From Setophaga petechia (Eukaryota > Chordata > Aves > Passeriformes > Parulidae): 64,000 nucleotides of DNA. The notes beneath the pieces are model-generated. The model ran no database searches. It worked only from the letters and a program-made list of their open reading frames with translations, and was not told the origin of the DNA. Of the stretch, positions 1 to 11,725 are shown one piece after another; position 1 is the first letter of the stretch, and each line of letters begins with the position of its first letter. The position numbers and the translations under genes are program-made. Location: NCBI GenBank assembly GCA_024362935.1, contig JANCRA010000006.1, forward strand, positions 33,845,924-33,909,923, read 5' to 3'.

Positions 1-1060
1 GTGGAAGAGAGAGAGGAAGATGGAGAGAGGGCGAGAGAGGGAGGCGAGGCTCAGGCCTCGCCCCCAGCCTCTCCCCCGTGCAGGCGGCTGTCTGCGAGCT
101 CCCTGCTCCTGCAGCGAGCCGCTGGGGCGGAGCTCGGCCTCGCTGGGGCCGCGCCGCGGATGCGGTGGCACAGCGGAGAGCGAGAGACGGCGTTGAAAGT
201 GCAGCAGAGAGAGAGAGAGACCCCAGGAGCCATCGGACAGCCCCCCACCCACAGAGAGGGAGCCGTGCCTGGGACTGTTATCTTGGACTGTGATACCATG
301 TGCGGCTGCGGCCAAAGGCGGGGGGCAGTGTGGCGAGAAGCCCAGCCGCTTGTGAGAGCTTTTAACCCTTTGTGGACAATGAAAGCTTTACAGAACATTA
401 GCCCTTCCTAGAAGAGAGATAAGAGTCGAGGATGAAGAAGGAAATGGGCCAGTGGTGGGGTCTGGCAAGTGAAAGATGTTAGAGGAATTGAGAAGATGGA
501 GTGGCATTTTTGCTGGACTCTTTTTTGTATTGCCATGGACAGTTTCCTTGTGCTGTAGAGACTGCATTCCAGGGGGAAACAAGGACTCAGAGCCAAGAGA
601 GTTCAGCGTTGAGACCCCTCGGCCCCAGGGGCTGTAAAAGAAATGGGGGGGACAAAGGTCCCAGAGGTGAGACTGTGCTCTGTTTGGAACGGGACGAGGC
701 ATCCTTAAAAAGATCACCCTCAAAGCAGGCCCTGCCCCATGCACGGTGGTGAGAGCACCAGGCATGGAAGGAAGATGTCGCAATGGCAAAAGGATCTCTG
801 GGCGGTGCTGCGTGTGACAAGCAGCCCATGGCACAGGGAAGGACTCCGTCTACTCTTGATGAACTGAGGATTTGATTATTCAAAGGGTGGTGCCAGACCG
901 AGTGTTGATAATTTTGGGGAATGTAAATGTATTGGGAATTAGGTGGGAGGAGGAGGGGGAGTGTTTCTGTGCGGTTTTCATTTTCCATGTGTGGTTTTTT
1001 TTTTTCCTTCTTCTTTGTAGTTTAGTTAATAAAGTTTTTTTTTGAACTGAGACTAAAACT
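1..1060 (+). mobile_element. LTR-like GC-rich block, left-truncated
   Basis: This block is GC-rich and differs sharply in composition from the AT-rich retroviral remnant that follows. It ends in a T-rich stretch with an AATAAA signal near 1029, as the R region of an LTR would. The purine-rich start and this 3' end resemble long passerine LTRs or leaders. Its left end lies outside the window, so termini and target duplication cannot be checked. No conserved coding sequence is visible; the short ORFs in it look like chance. A 5' untranslated region of a host gene is the alternative. Confidence 0.4.
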
Positions 1061-1079
1061 TATTCAGGCAAAATGAGTA

Positions 1080-3000
1080 TATTGTAGTCAAAGTTAGTTC
1101 ATATTTGAGTTCACAGAATTGTTCTATATGTAATTATAATTGAAGCTTTAGAACTAGAGAGCACCTCTATCCAAAGCAATATTAGATAGCCTTAGTCCCA
1201 AGCGTTTAATCAGTATACTAAATCCATGAGAAAACCTTCTGAGATAAAAGATTTAAACCTATCCACTGTAGTAATTCACAGAGATCAGGTATATAAAAAG
1301 CAAGAATAGCAGGAACAAGAACTGTGGACACTTCAAAAGATTAGAAAAGAAGAAATCAACGTAAGGTGCCAGATAGTTAATGAGACAGTTTATGAAAGAC
1401 CGGGTGAAATTAGTGTTGTAACTTCTCCCGGTGTATATGAACACCAAGAAGTTTTTAATAACCTAAGTGAATCAGACTGTTAGTGTGATTTCACCTTGAT
1501 ACAGCCTGTAAAAGTAACTTGCCTTTAAGCTCAAGATGCTATCAGACTTTCATTTAAATTCAGAGTAGACGTTGCACCTTTTACAACAACAAGACCTCAT
1601 ACAGCCTATACTAGAACACAAATAGTTCAGACACAGCCCAAACTTGAACCTAAAGTATATGAAACAAGCCCCTATGTAGTGAGAAATGTAAGTGAGCAAC
1701 AACTATTGTTCAATCCAGAATAGTCTCTCAAACGTGTTGAATTGCTAATGCAAATTAACATCTCAGAAATCCAACCAGCCTGCTCCTCCTTCTTAAAAAC
1801 ATCCTTTGAAAGCTAGACAACATAGTTACAGAAACAAGTATATCTCAAGAGCAGAATAAAAAAAGATCTAACTGAGATATTAAAGACAAGATTAAGAGTT
1901 TTAAATAAAATTGATTCAGAAATACTGATGAATAAACTAGCCACTGCAGCAAGTAGCCTAACCAAATTGAAACAGCCTTTACAGTCATCTCTATTAGCAT
2001 TAAGAACTAGCCAGTAGCAGATTTCAAAAGTACTGCCTAAGTTAGAAACAGCCAGAAACCAAGACCACAAGTTAATAGTAGATGCACTTAGTACAGTTCA
2101 AGACAATGTGTCTTTAGCTTTCAGTTGTATACAAGCACAGTTATAGATGCAAGCAACAGCAGCTTTGATCATACGAGAAGGGGGTGAAAGTAATTTTCCA
2201 ACTGAAATTCAGAAAATTGTCTAAGATAATGCAATTGATTTTGAAAAAAAGTTTCAGTCCTAGTAGACTATAGTAAATTTCACCTATGATCCTGCTTCTA
2301 ATGCAGCCACTGCCTTTGTGCTTACCGTACGTAATGCCACTGTTTATGTTATTCATCCTATCATTGCACTAGAATTAAACCATGAAAAAACAATACTCTA
2401 CCCTTCAGAACATAGAATGTAAGCACGAAAGATGAATAAGAAGTAGCAAACAGTAAACTTAGAGCCCTGCATTACTAGAGAACAGCTAAGATTCATCTGT
2501 AAAAACAATACTATTAATGCCCAAGATGTGTGTTTAGACACTGAACAGAGTATCTGCCACTTCAAAGTTCATCCAGTCACTGGCCACAAAACTGTACTCG
2601 TATATACTAGAAAAAAATGTGTGCGCCTGAAAACTGCCTGTGCTGCTATAAAAATGGATAGCAATGATGTTATTCTGTCTAGTAGAAATCATTCTAATTT
2701 CTGTATTTGTAACTTTGTAAAAATTGGCAAGTGTAACTTTTCGTACTCAGCTCCAGTGACATCCCACCAGCTGATTAAAACCAATTATACAATGTATCAC
2801 CGACTATCACCTACCCCTATTAGAATGAACCTTACATTACTGAAACAATTGATTAAGCACCAAGACCTACTAGAAATCTTAGAAGAAATCCAAAAGAATA
2901 GAAAAAAAACCTTAATTACTGTCCAACATGATACAAGAGAAATAACCAGAGTTCTACAAAAAGTAAAACAGAATGTAGATCATCACTAGTGAAATGTGAT
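1080..3000 (+). pseudogene. Decayed retroviral env-type region
   Basis: An AT-rich stretch keeps one dominant plus-strand frame interrupted by several stop codons. The last 153 codons (2528-2989) are open. That part has cysteine-rich spacing and several N-glycosylation-type sites. A leucine-rich heptad-like segment follows near its end, then residual sequence that could be a membrane anchor. This fits an envelope surface/transmembrane glycoprotein of an endogenous retrovirus, possibly class II-like. It sits directly upstream of a polypurine tract and LTR, the expected env position. The stops mean no full-length protein can be made. Family assignment is inference from layout and composition. 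Confidence 0.55.
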
Positions 3001-3222
3001 CTTTGAGTAGTCACCAACTGCAAATAGAATCTTTAACAAGCTGTGTCACCCCATTGTAGTTTTGCTAATATTAGTTAGAATCAGTTTAAGATTATCTTGA
3101 AATTAGATAATATTACGACGAATAGCTGTATTAACCTCTTTATCAAACGTACATAGTAAAGCATTAAGAGACACTTATTACCATAAAAGTTTGCATTAAG
3201 TAAAAGAATTTACTTATTTTCT

Positions 3223-3236
3223 AAAAAAAAGAAAAA
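3223..3236 (+). promoter_or_regulatory. Polypurine tract of the 5' ERV remnant
   Basis: An uninterrupted A-rich purine run lies immediately before the TG of the LTR at 3237. This is the standard plus-strand primer position for reverse transcription and fixes the element as plus-strand. Confidence 0.65.
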
Positions 3237-3720
3237 TGAGACGGAGTAAAAATCCCCCTAAGTAAAAATCCCTTTTGAATTAGGTTAAAAGTCTAAAAAG
3301 GGTGATAAGTCTGTAAGCCAAAGCTGAAGGAAAAACTGCAAAACAGAGATACTGAAGAGACTGATAAAGTAATCAGAGACATGAAGCAAGGCCAGGACAA
3401 CCTGACCTAGGAATTCCTTTTGATAAAGAAGAACTAGCAGCAAATGTCACGCTGAAGTCTACAAAAATGAATATGTATGAGCCTCTTGTGAAACTGTATG
3501 CATATGTATGTAGAAGGAGGATAAAAGGAGACCTGAAATTCTCGGAGGTACGCATGCCTTTTAGTACCTTTGGGGTACGCATGCGTCCAGCGCTGCAATA
3601 AATACATACCGGATCTTCGGCTCTTAACAACTTTTACAAAGTTGTGTGGGTTTCTTTTTTCTCCGCAAAACACTTTCCCCTAAGTAGGAGCCTGCTTTGC
3701 TTATTCCAGGTACCGTCTCA
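3237..3720 (+). mobile_element. 3' LTR with 8-bp terminal inverted repeats
   Basis: The LTR is 484 bp. It starts TGAGACGG and ends CCGTCTCA, a perfect 8-bp terminal inverted repeat. Inside are a TATA-like GGATAAAAGG at about 3519 and an AATAAA at 3597. A short repeated motif, GGTACGCATGC, occurs twice between them. It terminates the env-containing remnant. The 5' LTR is not in the window. Confidence 0.8.
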
Positions 3721-5195
3721 CAGCAGAGACCAAGGAGAGGATGTTCTCATGGGGGCACTGGCATTGTGCCAGTGTCAAACCATGACATTATGAATTCTGA
3801 AAAGTTTCTGAGGCATCCAAACTGTTGCTTTTAGTGATCAATATGTTCACAGGAGATCCCTAATGTGCTTACAGCCACTCTGCCCATGGACACCACCAGC
3901 ATCACTTTTGCTGGAGGCATCAGGCTCAGTCTGAGCTGTCCTTTCTCCAAGCTGCAAATAGAACCTGCCCTCAGCCAGTGCCCTGCAAACAGGCAGGGTT
4001 CTGTCAGGCCAAGGAGAGTGCACAGAGATTTGGAGTCTGTGAGTGCTGGCAGGGAGAGATCAGGCACAGGGAAACACCTGCATGAGGAAATTCTCCAGGA
4101 AGCAGAGAGAAGATCAGGCAAGGGGAGAAAACAGAACCCAGCAATGCTGTGGCAGGGAGAGTTTAGAGATGTCCACAGGATCCCCTGCAGTGCAGCCCCT
4201 CCCTCTGAACAAGCCCCCTCCCTCCTGTGCCCCAGCCAAGCCTCTGCCCTCAGGGCCGGGGCTCCAAGGCATGCAGCCCCTCCTATGCAGGCAGAGCTGC
4301 AGCAGAGCCGTGGGGCAGCTCTGCAGCCCCGGGACCAGTTCCCTCTGCAGAGCACAGGGCTGGGAGCAGCTGCCCGGCCCTGGGGGCTTTGGCAGGGGGC
4401 ACAGCTGGCTCAGGGTGACGCTGTCCCCAGTGCTGGGCTCTGGGCAATGCTGTCAGTGCAGCCAGGGAAGGAGCTGCATCTCCCTCAATCCAATGCCATC
4501 GTAAGGACACTTGGAAGTGTCCCTGAGATTTCAGTCAAGGCTGGGAGCTTCAATCCAGGATGCAAACCTGTCCTGTAGCATCTCTGTGTTATCTGAAAGC
4601 CCCAGGGTGAGGCACAGAGATGAGAAAATGCTTTTGGGTTGGTGAAATGAGCCCCGTGTGTCCCTGGGTACAAATGTGGGGCTGACACCTTGAGAGGGCG
4701 ATGGACATTTGGTGGACTGTGGGGAATCCATCTGCTCTCAGAAGTGTTGGGATGGTTTTTAAAGGAAACATGGGAGGGTGATCATCCTCTATCTGAGAAT
4801 GGAGAAAGCCCAGAGTATCCTGGAACAGGACAGGGAGACAGACCTCCTCCCCTCACTCCACTCACCACCTTGCCTCAGAGAACTCGCTCTGTTCTCCCTG
4901 AGGCCAGCAAAAATGCTGAGAAATTCTAACACCCAAAAATAGTCAGAAGGAGAGGTGGAAGAGGAGCTGTAAAAACTCTAGAATATTTAAACAGACTTTA
5001 CCATTCCTGCTCTCTGGCAGTGGGGGTGCAGATGCTCACAGGGCCTTCTGTGTTAACAGGGTTTCCAAGAGGAACAAGAGGACAGGTCCCTGTCCTCCTC
5101 CCATGTCTGTACAGTAAGGATGAATAAAAAAAACCTGTGTGTAGCTGCCCTGCACATGAAGTCCCACTCGGCCAGAACCAAACAGGGCTCCCCAC
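3721..5195. other. Intergenic, OR-cluster type flank
   Basis: There is no coding sequence I can support here. The stretch is moderately GC-rich, and short ORFs on both strands overlap without family motifs. It probably represents the 5' flank and untranslated exons or intron of the olfactory receptor that follows. Confidence 0.4.
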
Positions 5196-5308
5196 TTAGA
5201 CCTGAAGGAAAATCCGGCAGAAAATCAAGGGTGTCAGAATGTTACGGGAGAAGGGTCTTTGGGAAAAGGCTTTGATTTTGCTGGAAGAAGTTTCTCCTAA
5301 CCTGTCAC

Positions 5309-5328
5309 TGACTTTTCTCCATGAACAG
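5309..5328 (+). promoter_or_regulatory. 3' splice acceptor ahead of the OR coding exon
   Basis: A pyrimidine-rich stretch ends in CCATGAACAG at 5328, 24 bases before the OR start codon. Vertebrate OR genes usually have a 5' untranslated intron and one coding exon, so an acceptor here is expected. Confidence 0.45.
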
Positions 5329-5351
5329 CTCCCCAAGTCCAGCCCCAGCAA

Positions 5352-6273
5352 ATGTCCAACAGCAGCTCCATCAGGCACTTCCTCCTGCTGGCATTGGCAG
5401 ACACGTGGCAGCTGCAGCTCCTGCACTTCTGCCTCTTGCTGGGCATCTCTCTGGCTGCCCTCCTGGGCAACAGCCTCATCATCAGTGCCGTAGCCTGCAG
5501 CCACCACCTGCACACGCCCATGTTCTTCTTTCTGCTCAACCTGGCCCTCAGCGACCTGGGCTCCATCTGCACCACTGTCCCCAAAGCCATGCACAATTCC
5601 TTCTGGGGCACCAGGGACATCTCCTACACTGGATGTACCGCACAACTCTTTCTGATTTACCTCTTCTTTGGATCAGAGCTTTCCCTCCTGACCATCATGT
5701 GCTACGACCGCTACGTGTCCCCTGCACTGCGGGACCCTTCTGGGCAGCAGAGCTTGTGCCCACATGGCAGCAGCTGCCTGGGCCAGTGCCTTTCTCAATG
5801 CTCTGCTGCACACAGCCAATACATTTTCCCTGCCCCTGTGCCATGGCAATGCCCTGGGCCAGTTCTTCTGTTAGGTGCCAGAGATCCTCAAGGTCTCCTG
5901 CTCACATTCAAACCTCAGGGAACTTGGCCTAATTGCTGTTAGTGTGTTTTTCGCATTTGGCTGTTTTGTGTTCATTGTTTTCTCCTATGTGCAGATCTTC
6001 AGGGCCGTGCTGAGAAACCCTTCTGAGCAGGGACGGCACAAAGCCTTTTCCACCAGCCTCCCTCACCTGGCCGTGCTCTCTTTGTTCCTCAGCACTGTTA
6101 TCTTTGCCCACCTGAAGCCCCCCTCCATGTCCTCCCCATCCCGTGATCTGGCCCTGTCAGTTCTGTACTCAGTGGTGACTCCAGCCCTGAACCCCCTCAT
6201 CTACAGCCTGAGGAACCAGGAGCTCAAGGCTGCAGTGTGGAGACTGATGACTGGATTCTTTCAGAAGCATTAA
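5352..6273 (+). pseudogene. Olfactory receptor pseudogene, OR14-like (avian gamma-c type)
   Basis: This was a single-exon odorant GPCR of the family massively expanded in birds, normally in olfactory cilia. Visible hallmarks are the GN motif in TM1, the PMFFFLLNLALSD segment of TM2, the MCYDRY motif at the end of TM3, the KAFST motif before TM6 and the NPLIYSLRN motif in TM7. The frame from the ATG at 5352 is open through TM3. About 11 bases are missing just after MCYDRYVS (near 5718), shifting the frame. An in-frame TAG at 5872-5874 falls where this class has a conserved acidic codon. The last third (5875-6273) is open and ends normally. Two independent lesions make it non-functional. Confidence 0.9.
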
Positions 6274-6386
6274 ACTTTTTGCCAGTGTTTGCAAATCACA
6301 TGCAGTGAAAGTCATCTTTGATTCTTCTTGTTGGTTTCACCTTGGAAGGTCTTTGTCTTGGTTTTCTTTTTTTCATATTGTCCACT

Positions 6387-6392
6387 AATAAA
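6387..6392 (+). terminator. AATAAA polyadenylation signal of the OR relic
   Basis: An AATAAA hexamer lies 114 bases after the OR stop codon in a T-rich stretch, a plausible 3' end signal for the former transcript. Confidence 0.4.
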
Positions 6393-6399
6393 GTCATTG

Positions 6400-7422
6400 T
6401 GCCATTTTTCATTTTGTTTCTCTCCACCTTTTCTGTGGCCACAGACTGTGTTAATGAGGGGCTGCACTCTTAGTGTCTTTAAAAAAACTAAAGGATCTCC
6501 CAGCAGAGTTTTCTGCAGAGATGCCCTTTTGTTGCCTTCTCTGGAGCTGCAGCAGCAATGTCTGTGTGCAGAGCTGGGGGCAGATCGGTGCTGGCCCAGC
6601 AGCTGTGCCCAGCAGCAGCAGCACTTGGTGTTGCCAGTGCTGCTGCCGTGGCCCTGCCCCGCTGCCCTGGTGGCCCTGGTGTTGCTGCAGGGCCTGAGTG
6701 CTCTCGGGGCCGGGCACAGCCCTGGGGGTGGCAGTGCCGGGGCTGCAGCAGGGACAGGCCATGGGCACTGCTGGGGCAGCACTGAAGCCTCAGGCCAGGC
6801 CCTGAGGGCTCCAGGCTCCTTGCCCAGGCTCTCTCAAGAACACACCCAGGCCAATGCTCAGCACAGAAAACCCCTGTGAGCAGCCCTAGGCTGGCCGGGG
6901 GCAGGCTGGGGGCAAACAGCATGGCTGGGGCTCTGCAAGGGCCCTGGGGCAGACGGGAAGGAGCAGCAGAGCAGGGGCTGATCCATCCCCAGTGCGCTGC
7001 ACAGCCCAGGGCAGCGTCCCAGAGCGTCCTCATGGAGCTGCCAACAACATCCCCCCTCTGCAGCCCTGGCCTCTCCCCCAGCTCACACAGGTGCCCCGTC
7101 CTTGCAGGCACAGACACGGCAGCACTGGCTCAGCAGCCCCTGTTTGCATTGCACACAGCAGGCGGGAGCACCCCCATGCTGGTGCTGTGGCGACATGAAC
7201 CTGAGGGAGCACAAATGCCATCAGCCCCTGGGGCCAGCAAGGGCTGGGGGACACCAGGGAAATCACTCAGCTTTGTCCTGGCCTCTGCGGTCAGCTGGAA
7301 AGTTTGTTCCCATCGGCTGGGAGTTTCCTGTCCCACTGCAGACACTGTTGCTCAGAGCCAGGGCTGCCTGGCAGCCACCCCTAAACTGCCCTCAGCATTT
7401 TCTTTACTTCTCCTTTGCTTTC
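6400..7422. other. OR flank without a gene
   Basis: This is GC-rich, CTG/CAG-rich sequence. Long ORFs occur on both strands at once, including 322 codons on plus and 209 on minus. That mutual openness reflects composition. No domain motif is visible in any frame. Confidence 0.4.
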
Positions 7423-8076
7423 TGTCCAGGTTTAGAGTAAATTTGGGGAAGAATCCCCCAAGGAGCTCCGGTGGGAAAAAAACCAGATCAAATCGGCCCC
7501 TCCCCCTCCCCAACTGGTCCGGGAGGAAAAAATACCTCCTTGGACGAAGGTGGGAAAAAACCTGCTTATTAAACAATAAAACTAAAACAGTATCAGACAA
7601 TGAGACCCCTTGCCACTCTAAAAGAGATGACAAACTGAGAAAACCCTGTCCCTGGGTTGCAGCTCACTCAGTCTCTGATCAGTCCCTCCGGTGCTGGAAT
7701 TGTCGCAGGCCAGGCCCGGCCTGGTGGGCCAGAAATGTGAGCTGCCGGTGCTCCCCTGGGTGTTCAGTCCAGAGCAGGTTTCAAGAGCTCCAAAGGAAAG
7801 GAGAAAAAAAACACAGTCCAGGGAACTTCTTTGTCTCAAGCTAGCTAACACTAACTAAAAAGCTAAAGAAGAGCTCTGTCCGCCGTCTGTCTGCAGACAA
7901 CAACAGTCCAGGAGGAAGAATGTGGGGGAGTGCAATGTCTGGAGGAAAAAAAACAACCTGTGCATTTCTCTCCCCCTTCACTCTCTGCAATAATTCTTAA
8001 AGGTGCAAAACTTACTATTCAGCATGAACAGAACAAGATGATTGGGGAAAAAGCATCATACAGCCAACTCAGGACA
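7423..8076 (-). mobile_element. 3' LTR of the minus-strand ERVL element
   Basis: This 654-bp LTR is the partner of the one at 14585-15229. On the plus strand it begins TGTCC and ends GGACA. The two copies align along their length but differ by many substitutions and small indels, so the insertion is old. Next to it, on the internal side (8077-8094), is a purine-rich tract on the minus strand consistent with a polypurine tract. Confidence 0.85.
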
Positions 8077-8227
8077 TTTTACCCCTTATCCCCATATCGT
8101 CTGCTTATTACTAAAACTAATATAAATTCTAACTCTACAAACACATACATTATACATCCATTATACAGCTATACACAGATAATGGTAATAGCATTCAGCA
8201 TTCAGCAGTGATATTTACACATAGGTT

Positions 8228-9214
8228 TTATCCAACAATCAGATCTCCCTGAGGTACACATCGTGTTCTTCCATCTTTTTGTATTATCCACCATGTGAAA
8301 TCTGGTCCCTGAGCAAAAACAACCCCACAAATGGGTTTGTCTGTATTCGAGGCAGAATTAATCCAAACTGTCTTCCCTAACAAACCTCTGACGTGTACCA
8401 CTGGGACTTTGTCTCCATCTACTCTATGCAAAGGCTCAGACTGGGCAGGGCCCACTCGGTTAGTAGAGCCTCGGGTGTTAACAAACCAGGTGGCTTTTGC
8501 CAGATGCTGCTCCCAGTTTTTGAAAGATCCCCCACCTAATGCTCTCAATGTGGTTTTTAACAGTCCGTTGTACCTCTCCACTTTGCCTGCAGTTGGTGCA
8601 TGGTAGGGAATATGGTACACCCAGTCAATGCCATGTTCCCTAGCCCAGGTGTTGATAAGGCTGTTCTTGAAATGAGTCCCGTTGTCTGACTCAATCCTCT
8701 CAGGGGTACCATGTCTCCACAGAACTTGCTTTTCAAGGCCCAGGATGGTGTTCCGGGCCGTAGCATGAGGCACAGGGTGGGTCTCCAGCCATCCCGTGGT
8801 GGCTTCCACCATGGTCAGCACGTAGCACTTGCCCTGGCATGTCTGGGGCAGGGTGATGTAGTCAATCTGCCAGGCCTCCCCATACTTGTACTTGGAGCAC
8901 CGCCCACCATACCACAGGGGCTTCACTCGCTGGGCCTGCTTGATGGCAGCACACATCTCACAGTCATGGATGACCTGAGAAATACTGTCCATGGTTAGAT
9001 CCACCCCTCGGTCTCGTGCCCACTTATAGGTGGCATCCCTGCCCTGATGGTCTGAGGCATCATGGGCCCATCGAGCTAGAAATAACTCTCCTTTATGTTG
9101 CCAATCTACGTCTGTCTTTGACACCCTTATCTTCACAGCCTGGTCTACCTGCTCATTGTACATTGGCTTTACTTTTGGGGACATGGGCATCTACGTGGTG
9201 GACTTTCACCAGCA
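8228..9214 (-). pseudogene. ERVL integrase (3' end of pol)
   Basis: An open minus-strand frame of 320 codons (8228-9190) carries retroviral integrase features in order. First is an HHCC zinc-binding segment (a His pair, then CEMC). The catalytic core follows, with an acidic residue in a QIDYI context, a second in SDNGTH, and a glutamate in a GKVERYN context. A C-terminal DNA-binding region ends at the stop. It would join viral DNA to host DNA. The family is class III (ERVL-like), judged from LTR pairing, gene order and lack of env. It is cut off from RNase H upstream by a nested LTR at 9221-9614, so it cannot be made as part of a normal Pol. Confidence 0.85.
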
Positions 9215-9220
9215 GCCTCC

Positions 9221-9614
9221 TGTGACAGTGTTCACAGGGGTTTTTGAATGTGGGAAGAGACGAGAATGTTGACTCCACATTTCAGAAGGTTTGATTTATT
9301 ATTTTATTTTATATATTACATTAAAACTATACTAAAAGAATATAAGTAAAGGTTTCATCTCAGAAGGATAGCTAAGCTAAGAATAGAATCAAAAAGAATG
9401 ATAACAAAGGCAGCTGTCCCAGACTCTCTGTCTGAGCCAGCTGGGCTGTGATTGGCCATTAATTTTAAACATCCAAGATAGGCCAATCACAGACCCACCT
9501 GTTGCATTCTGCAGCAGCAGATAACCATTGTTTACATTTGTTCCTGAGTCCTCTCAGCTTCTCAGGAGGAAAAAATCCTAAGGAAGGACTTCTCCTAAAA
9601 AGATGTCTGAGACA
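9221..9614 (-). mobile_element. Nested solo LTR in ERVL pol, 6-bp target duplication
   Basis: This 394-bp LTR has TG...CA termini on the plus strand. It is flanked by a perfect 6-bp duplication, GCCTCC, at 9215-9220 and 9615-9620. Six-base duplications are typical of class II (ERVK-type) integrases. Read on the minus strand it has CCAAT-type motifs in U3 and AATAAA near the other end, giving the minus orientation. It splits the ERVL pol between RNase H and integrase. Confidence 0.88.
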
Positions 9615-9620
9615 GCCTCC

Positions 9621-10060
9621 CTACCCTGGTAGCAATGTCTTTCCACTCTTCAGCAGCCCAAATTGGTTTTCCTCTACGCTGCCAGTTAGACTCTTTCCAT
9701 CTCTCCAGCCTTCCCCACAGAGCATTGGCTACCATCCATGAATCAATATAAAGGTAGAGCTTTGGCCACTTCTCTCTTTCAGCAATGTCCAGGGCCAGTT
9801 GAATGGCTTTGAGTTCAGCAAGTTGGCTTGATCCACCTTCTCCTTCAGTGGCCTCTGCGACCTGTTGTGTGGGGCTCCATACAGCTGCTTTCCACTTCTG
9901 GTTCATTCCCACAATGCAGCAAGAACCATCAGTGAAAAGAGAGCGTATCGTGTATCCTCTGCTGGCAGTTGGTTATATGGTGGTGCTTCTTCAGCACATG
10001 ACACTTTTTATTCCTCTTTATCAGCAAGACTAAAGTTTTCACCTTCTGGATGGTTTCTAA
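9621..10060 (-). pseudogene. ERVL RNase H domain
   Basis: Minus-strand coding (open at 9595-9912, running into the nested LTR) shows an RNase H-like pattern. There is an acidic residue in a YIDSW context and an alpha-helical ALDIAE segment before it. The domain would degrade the RNA strand during reverse transcription. It is truncated by the LTR insertion, and the frame upstream (10060-10330) is broken. Confidence 0.7.
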
Positions 10061-11310
10061 TTATTTCCAGAATCCTAGGGCTATTCAGTTTTCCAATACA
10101 GGTGTACTGTGTGATGAGAGCAATCTATTTGCTCCATGTAGCACTGGTGGCATGGTGCGTAGAGGGAACTTTTGCACCCCAGTACTGCTAGTCGAGGTGC
10201 CAGAAGGAGTTCAGTGCTTCAGTGCCAATCACCTCTGAGGCAGCCTGGACTCCTTCATAGGCTGCTAAAATTTCTTCCTCTGTTGGAGTATAGTTGGCTC
10301 CGGACCCTCTGTAGCTTTGACTCCAAAATCCCAGTGGTCAGCCTCGAGTATCTCCAGGCACCTTCTGCCAAAGGCTCCAGGACAAGCCATGGTTCCCAGC
10401 TGCAGAGTAGAGTAGGTTTTCACCTCTGGTCCTGTCCTGACTGGGCCAAGGGCTACTGCATGAGCAATCTCCTGCTTGATCTGTGCAAAAGGCTTGTCGC
10501 TGCTCAGGGCCCCAGTGGAAAGTGTTTTTCTTGCGGGTGACCAGGTAAAGAGGGCTCACAATCTGGCTGTACTCAGGAATAGGCATTCTCCAAAAAACCT
10601 ATGGCGCCTAGGAGAGCTTGTGTTTATGGTGGAGACATTGCTGTGATCTTGTTGATGACCTCAGTGGGAATCTGACTCCGCCTATTTTGCCACTTCACTC
10701 CCAGAAACTGGATCTCTTGAGCAGGTCCCTTGACTTCTCTCTTCTTTATGGCAAAGTCGGCTTTCAGGACAATCTGGATGATCCTCTCTCTTTTCTCAAA
10801 CACTTCTGCTACCATCTTCCCCCACACAATGATGTCATCATATATTGAAGATGTTCTGGAGCCTCACCCTTTTCCAGTGCAGCCTGGATCAGCCCATGGC
10901 AGATGGTGGGGCTGTGCTTCCACCCCTGGGGCAGTCGGTTCCAGGTGCACTGCACGCCTCTCCAGGTGAAAGCAAACTGAGGCCTGCATTCTGCTGCCAG
11001 AAGAATGGAGAAAAATGCATTGGCAATGTCTACAGTGGCGTACCACCTTGCTGCCTTGGACTCCAGCTCGTACTGGAGTTCCAGCATGTCCGGCACAGCA
11101 GCGCTCAGTGGTGGAGTCACTTCATTCAATGCATGATAGTCCACTGCCAGTCTCCATTCTCCTTCAGATTTACGCACAGGCCAAATGGGGCTGTTGAAGG
11201 GTGAGTGGGTCTTGCTGACCACCCCTTGGCTCTCCAGCTCATGGATCATTTTGTGGATGGGGGTCATGGCATTTTGATTCATTCAGTACTGTTGGCAGTG
11301 CTCTGTCGAG
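10061..11310 (-). pseudogene. ERVL reverse transcriptase, broken at the catalytic motif
   Basis: The minus-strand frame 10809-11282 carries fingers and palm features of a retroviral RT: a W-P-V-R-K-S segment, a VDYHALN motif, and VDIANAFF with the first catalytic Asp. A single-base frame change falls inside the YxDD-type motif near 10840, so the frame ends there. Thumb and connection sequence resumes out of frame at 10624-10827 and 10338-10586. No functional RT can be encoded. The family is class III from gene order and the neighbouring protease and integrase. Confidence 0.8.
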
Positions 11311-11319
11311 GTTTAATCA

Positions 11320-11725
11320 GCATTCATTGGTCTTCCACCTTCAGGAGTCCTACTGCAGATGGGTTTTCTGATAGTCCAGGCAAGGTGTTCAATTTCTTGA
11401 CCCTCTCTGTCTTTACAGCAGCTATTCCAAATATCCATCTGAGTCCCTTTGGGTCTTTGAAATACCCACTTTGGAGGTAGTCTATGCCCAAAATACATGG
11501 GGCCTCTGGGCTTGTCACAATACAATGTTTCTTCCACTCATTTCTAGTCAGGCTCACTTCAGCTTCCACCAAAGTGAAATCCTGGGATCCCCCTGTCACA
11601 CCAACAATAGAAACAGATTCTGTCCCTAGATGTCTTGATGGGATTAATGTGCACTGCGCACCAGTGTCGACTAAAGCTTTATATTCTTGTGGTTCCGATG
11701 TGCCAGGCTAACAAATCTACACAGT
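11320..11725 (-). pseudogene. ERVL aspartic protease
   Basis: The frame contains a retroviral aspartic-protease motif, DTGAQ, near 11660-11675, followed by flap-type and CILGIDYL sequences on the minus strand. It would have cleaved the Gag-Pol precursors. It lies between gag and RT as expected. A similar protease segment from a second ERVL copy is at 35457-35760. Confidence 0.75.

Noticed and set aside
6876..7844. 322-codon plus-strand ORF
   Set aside because: It runs from OR-flanking sequence straight into the ERVL LTR; both strands are open over part of it and no motif is present.
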